DNA of 64,000 nt, taken from contig NZ_CP053382.1 in NCBI RefSeq assembly GCF_014931605.1, forward strand, positions 248,001-312,000. Reading direction: 5' to 3'. A program made the translations under genes and the position numbers. This document shows positions 61,501 to 64,000 of this stretch, in pieces. The notes beneath the pieces were generated by a model that did not search any database, was not told the origin of the DNA, and was given only the letters and a program-made list of their open reading frames with translations. Numbering within the stretch: position 1 is the stretch's first letter; every line of letters starts with the position of its first letter. This DNA comes from Halomonas sp. MCCC 1A13316. Its GTDB lineage: Bacteria; Pseudomonadota; Gammaproteobacteria; Pseudomonadales; Halomonadaceae.

Positions 61501-62040
61501 ATGACCCTTGCCAGTGTTATATTCGATGCACGCGCTGCGGGAGCAAAGCTTCCGCGCAGCCTGGTCATCTTCGAGCAGGCTGCGCGGCGCTGGCAGGGTG
61601 GCCATGAGCTGCTGTTAGTGGATGACACAGGCGATCGTCGATTGCCGGCCTTGGCTCAACGCCACCAGGCCATCCTGCTGTCCTGTGGCTCCGCTACCCT
61701 GGGCAGCCGATTCAACACCGCGGTAGGGGCCAGCCGCGGGGACGTCCTGCTCTTTCCCGGGCAGGGGGATCGCCGTGCCGCCGATTGGCTTAGCCATCGG
61801 CTGGCCGATGTCGACCTCGACAGTAAATGGGACGCTGCGGTCCTGCCCATGCGCCGCCACAGCTGGCTCCGCTGGTGGTGGCTGCTCCAGCGCCCCTCGC
61901 CGGTGGATACCTTCTGGGTGGCGCGGGCCTGGTTCGATCGTATCGGCGGCTTCGATCCGCAGTTGCAAAGCGATGCACTACCCGATCTGCTCGAACGGCT
62001 GCGGGCGTGCCAGGCTCGCGTCTCGATCGAAGTCGCGTAA
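61501..62040 (+). CDS. Small glycosyltransferase-like (GT2-like) protein
   Basis: 179 residues starting at MTLASVIFDARAAGAKL with GGAG upstream. GT-A-like features: ASVIFDARAAG..LVIFEQAARRWQGGHELLLVDDTGDRRLPAL, NTAVGASRGDVLLFPGQGDRRAADWL and RAWFDRIGGFDPQL. The last motif corresponds to the acceptor-side GGFDE segment of family 2 enzymes, and PGQGD may stand in for the usual DxD. It is shorter than a typical GT2 catalytic domain (about 220), so activity is uncertain. Isolated between typA and glnA. Confidence 0.6.
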   Translation: MTLASVIFDARAAGAKLPRSLVIFEQAARRWQGGHELLLVDDTGDRRLPALAQRHQAILLSCGSATLGSRFNTAVGASRGDVLLFPGQGDRRAADWLSHRLADVDLDSKWDAAVLPMRRHSWLRWWWLLQRPSPVDTFWVARAWFDRIGGFDPQLQSDALPDLLERLRACQARVSIEVA

Positions 62041-62053
62041 CGACCCGCCCATG

Positions 62054-62100
62054 CGCACTTGTTTGGTGCGCCTTGATTAGATTTGCTCCAAAACGGTGCA
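62054..62100. promoter_or_regulatory. Two NtrC-type sites upstream of glnA
   Basis: CGCACTTGTTTGGTGCG (62054-62070) and TGCTCCAAAACGGTGCA (62084-62100) match the TGCAC-N7-GTGCA form of NtrC sites with one to two mismatches each. Centres are 30 bp apart, about three helical turns, as in the paired enhancer sites of E. coli glnA. Extra GGTGCA half-sites lie at 62147-62152 and 62167-62172. Confidence 0.7.
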
Positions 62101-62231
62101 TCACATGACGTCTGCTGGTACCCAATGGGGCCGGTCGAGCAGGCATGGTGCAGTGCGATTCAGCGCGGTGCAAATTTTTTTCTAGTAAATACCGTGACTT
62201 ACTCTTTCTCCGGGCTCGCATGGTGCATGCT

Positions 62232-62247
62232 TGGCATGGCTCCTGCA
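62232..62247 (+). promoter_or_regulatory. Sigma54 (-24/-12) promoter of glnA
   Basis: TGGCATGGCTCCTGCA has GG and GC separated by exactly ten bases and otherwise fits TGGCAYR-N4-YTGCA. With transcription starting about 12 bases beyond the GC, near 62258, the leader would be about 130 bases. NtrC sites centred about 165-195 bases upstream complete the expected nitrogen-controlled layout. Confidence 0.75.
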
Positions 62248-62388
62248 TTTGTGTGGGCAGCTCTCCATGCTTGTGCATGGCGACGTGGGCAGCAGGCCCA
62301 CCGCGTGTTACAACAGGCGCTGCGATGCAACCAGTGCCAGTGGACTTCAGCCAAACGAATCGAGCCACAGCTCAAACGGAGGACACAA

Positions 62389-63795
62389 ATGTCAGCCAAG
62401 ACTCTCGCCCTGATCGAAGAACATGATGTGAAGTGGGTTGACCTGCGCTTCACCGACACGCGGGGCAAGGAACAGCACGTCACCATTCCGGCCCGTGACG
62501 TCGATGAGGAATTCTTCGAGAACGGCCAGATGTTCGACGGCTCCTCCATCTCCGGCTGGAAGGGCATCAACGAGTCCGACATGATTCTGCGCCCGGAAGA
62601 CGGCACCGCTTTCCTCGACCCATTCACCGAAGACGCCACCCTGGTGCTGCGCTGCGACATCATCGAGCCGGCCACCATGCAGGGCTATGAGCGCGACCCG
62701 CGCTCCATCGCCAAGCGCGCCGAGGCCTACCTGCAGTCCACCGGCCTGGGCGATACCGCCTTCTTCGGCCCCGAGCCCGAGTTCTTCATTTTCGACGAAG
62801 TGCATTGGAAGGCCGATATCGAAGGCGCCATGTACAAGATCACTTCCGAAGAGGGCGCCTGGTCCACCGACCGTCAGGTTGAAGGCGGCAACCTGGCCCA
62901 CCGTCCGCGCGTCAAGGGCGGCTACTTCCCGGTGCCCCCGGTCGACAGCTTCCACGACATTCGCGGCGCGATGTGCAACACCCTGGAAGCCATCGGCCAG
63001 ACCGTCGAGGTGCATCACCATGAGGTGGCCAACGCCGGCCAGAACGAGATCGGCGTCAAGTTCAACACCCTGGTGAAGAAGGCCGACGAAGTTCAGGAAA
63101 TGAAGTACGTGATCCACAACGTGGCGCACGCCTACGGCAAGACCGCGACCTTCATGCCCAAGCCGCTGGTCGGCGATAACGGCAGCGGCATGCACGTGCA
63201 CCAGTCGTTCTGGAAGGAAGGGCAGAACCAGTTCGCCGGTGACCAGTACGCCGGGCTGTCCGAGATGGCGCTCTACTACATCGGTGGCGTGATCAAGCAC
63301 GCGCGTGCCCTCAACGCCTTTGCCAACGCATCGACCAACTCCTACAAGCGTCTGGTGCCGGGCTTCGAAGCGCCGGTCATGCTGGCCTACAGCGCCCGCA
63401 ACCGTTCCGCTTCCATCCGCATTCCGTACACCGCGAGCCCGAAAGGCAAGCGCGTCGAGCTCCGCTTCCCGGATCCGACCGCCAACCCCTACCTGTGCTT
63501 CGCGGCGATGTTGATGGCCGGTATCGACGGCATCAAGAACAAGATCCACCCCGGCGACGCCATGGACAAGAACCTCTATGACCTGCCGCCGGAAGAGGGC
63601 AAGAAGGTGCCGACCGTGGCGCATAGCCTGGATCAGGCCCTGGAAGCCCTGGACAAGGATCGGGCCTTCCTTACCGAAGGCGGTGTGTTCACCGACGACA
63701 TGATCGATGCCTACATCGAACTGAAGATGGAAGACGTCGAGCGTATCCGCATGACCACGCACCCGATCGAGTTCGACATGTACTACAGCTGCTAA
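62389..63795 (+). CDS. glnA: Glutamine synthetase type I
   Basis: 468 residues from ATG 62389, with CGGAGG upstream. GS-I beta features: [103 protein letters not shown] and the adenylylation tyrosine Tyr397 in NLYDLPPEE. It makes glutamine from glutamate and ammonia and is shut down by adenylylation. The sigma54 promoter and NtrC sites upstream give nitrogen regulation. An intrinsic terminator follows at 63835-63862. Confidence 0.97.
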   Translation: MSAKTLALIEEHDVKWVDLRFTDTRGKEQHVTIPARDVDEEFFENGQMFDGSSISGWKGINESDMILRPEDGTAFLDPFTEDATLVLRCDIIEPATMQGYERDPRSIAKRAEAYLQSTGLGDTAFFGPEPEFFIFDEVHWKADIEGAMYKITSEEGAWSTDRQVEGGNLAHRPRVKGGYFPVPPVDSFHDIRGAMCNTLEAIGQTVEVHHHEVANAGQNEIGVKFNTLVKKADEVQEMKYVIHNVAHAYGKTATFMPKPLVGDNGSGMHVHQSFWKEGQNQFAGDQYAGLSEMALYYIGGVIKHARALNAFANASTNSYKRLVPGFEAPVMLAYSARNRSASIRIPYTASPKGKRVELRFPDPTANPYLCFAAMLMAGIDGIKNKIHPGDAMDKNLYDLPPEEGKKVPTVAHSLDQALEALDKDRAFLTEGGVFTDDMIDAYIELKMEDVERIRMTTHPIEFDMYYSC

Positions 63796-63805
63796 GCTGT
63801 TGCGT

Positions 63806-63823
63806 CCGGCGCCATGGCGCCGG
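63806..63823. repeat. Perfect 18-bp palindrome after glnA
   Basis: CCGGCGCCA is followed directly by its mirror TGGCGCCGG, ten bases after the glnA stop codon and upstream of the main terminator. It may protect the 3' end of the message or help terminate. Confidence 0.6.
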
Positions 63824-63834
63824 TTCGCCAAGAG

Positions 63835-63862
63835 GGGCTCCGCATCGCGGAGCCCTTTTTTT
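63835..63862 (+). terminator. Intrinsic terminator of glnA
   Basis: GGGCTCCGC (63835-63843) pairs with GCGGAGCCC (63847-63855) around ATC and is followed by seven T residues. It is a textbook terminator. Confidence 0.92.
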
Positions 63863-63964
63863 GTCGTACACTGAGTTGCGAAAAGTGGCAGGGAAACACA
63901 TTCATTGGGACATCGGCCGATCGGCAGCGAAGCTGCGCGAGGCGCCGTCTAAGGGAGAGTCCAC

Positions 63965-64000
63965 ATGGGCAAGGCGATCGTGCTGTGTCTGCTGGGCCTG
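63965..64000 (+). CDS. Start of a secreted or membrane protein gene (truncated by window edge)
   Basis: ATG 63965 preceded by AAGGGAGAG; the twelve visible codons read MGKAIVLCLLGL, the beginning of a signal peptide. In many gammaproteobacteria the gene after glnA encodes a small DUF4124 periplasmic protein and then ntrBC; that is known context, not something visible here. Confidence 0.55.
   Translation, partial: MGKAIVLCLLGL

Overview
The window looks like a chromosomal segment of a GC-rich gammaproteobacterium. A halophilic Halomonadaceae (Halomonas-like) member is the best guess. Supporting signs are the TypA/GlnA neighbourhood, Zur-, Fur-, NtrC- and sigma54-type sites of gammaproteobacterial form, E. 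coli-like MntR and ZnuABC, and generally acidic proteins. The genus is an inference from protein style. No rRNA, tRNA, CRISPR array, insertion sequence or prophage was seen.

Layout. 1-3.6 kb: end of a TauE/SafE exporter, a small lipoprotein, an orphan Hcp, and a PBP5-type carboxypeptidase with a SPOR domain. 3.6-13 kb: a DMT exporter, a manganese ABC transporter (binding protein, ATPase, permease) divergent from mntR, ThiE, an NlpC/P60 lipoprotein, glyoxalase I, and a LysR/DoxX/DODA-dioxygenase group. 12-16.4 kb: a three-gene export-type ABC unit (LolD-like ATPase, FtsX-like permease, AttH/CrtC-like lipoprotein). 16.5-24.5 kb: an AraC regulator facing a fatty-acid/acyl-CoA catabolism operon that begins with a solute-binding protein but has no permease. 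24.9-30 kb: a Tat-exported SMP-30 lactonase that lacks a normal start codon, then the zinc region. The zinc region holds a Zur site, a broken znuB paralog, a second Zur-like site, a 49-residue membrane protein, znuC, znuB and znuA.

30-42.3 kb is the most unusual part. A polar amino-acid ABC transporter is followed by an aldehyde dehydrogenase, two different MlrC-like (M81) metallohydrolases, two class III aminotransferases and an RpiR regulator. Several genes overlap by ATGA. This looks like a complete import, hydrolysis, transamination and oxidation pathway for an unidentified amide-linked amine or omega-amino compound.

42.3-51.6 kb holds housekeeping and accessory genes: TspO, a RutE-like nitroreductase, an aldo/keto reductase, an MFS carrier, two related small periplasmic helical proteins, DUF4202, PhoD, a 90-residue protein under a near-ideal Fur box, a C45 autoprocessing hydrolase and a dienelactone hydrolase. 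51.9-57.1 kb is a livJ-HMGF-type branched-chain amino-acid transporter, with livJ divergent from the livFGHM genes. 57.2-64 kb carries an NSS symporter, a small hypothetical protein, TypA/BipA, a small glycosyltransferase-like protein and glnA. glnA has a sigma54 promoter and two NtrC-type sites, and the start of a following secreted protein is cut by the window edge.

Start codons were chosen from ribosome-binding sites, overlap with the upstream gene and family length. All functional names rest on motif and family recognition by eye, without database searches.
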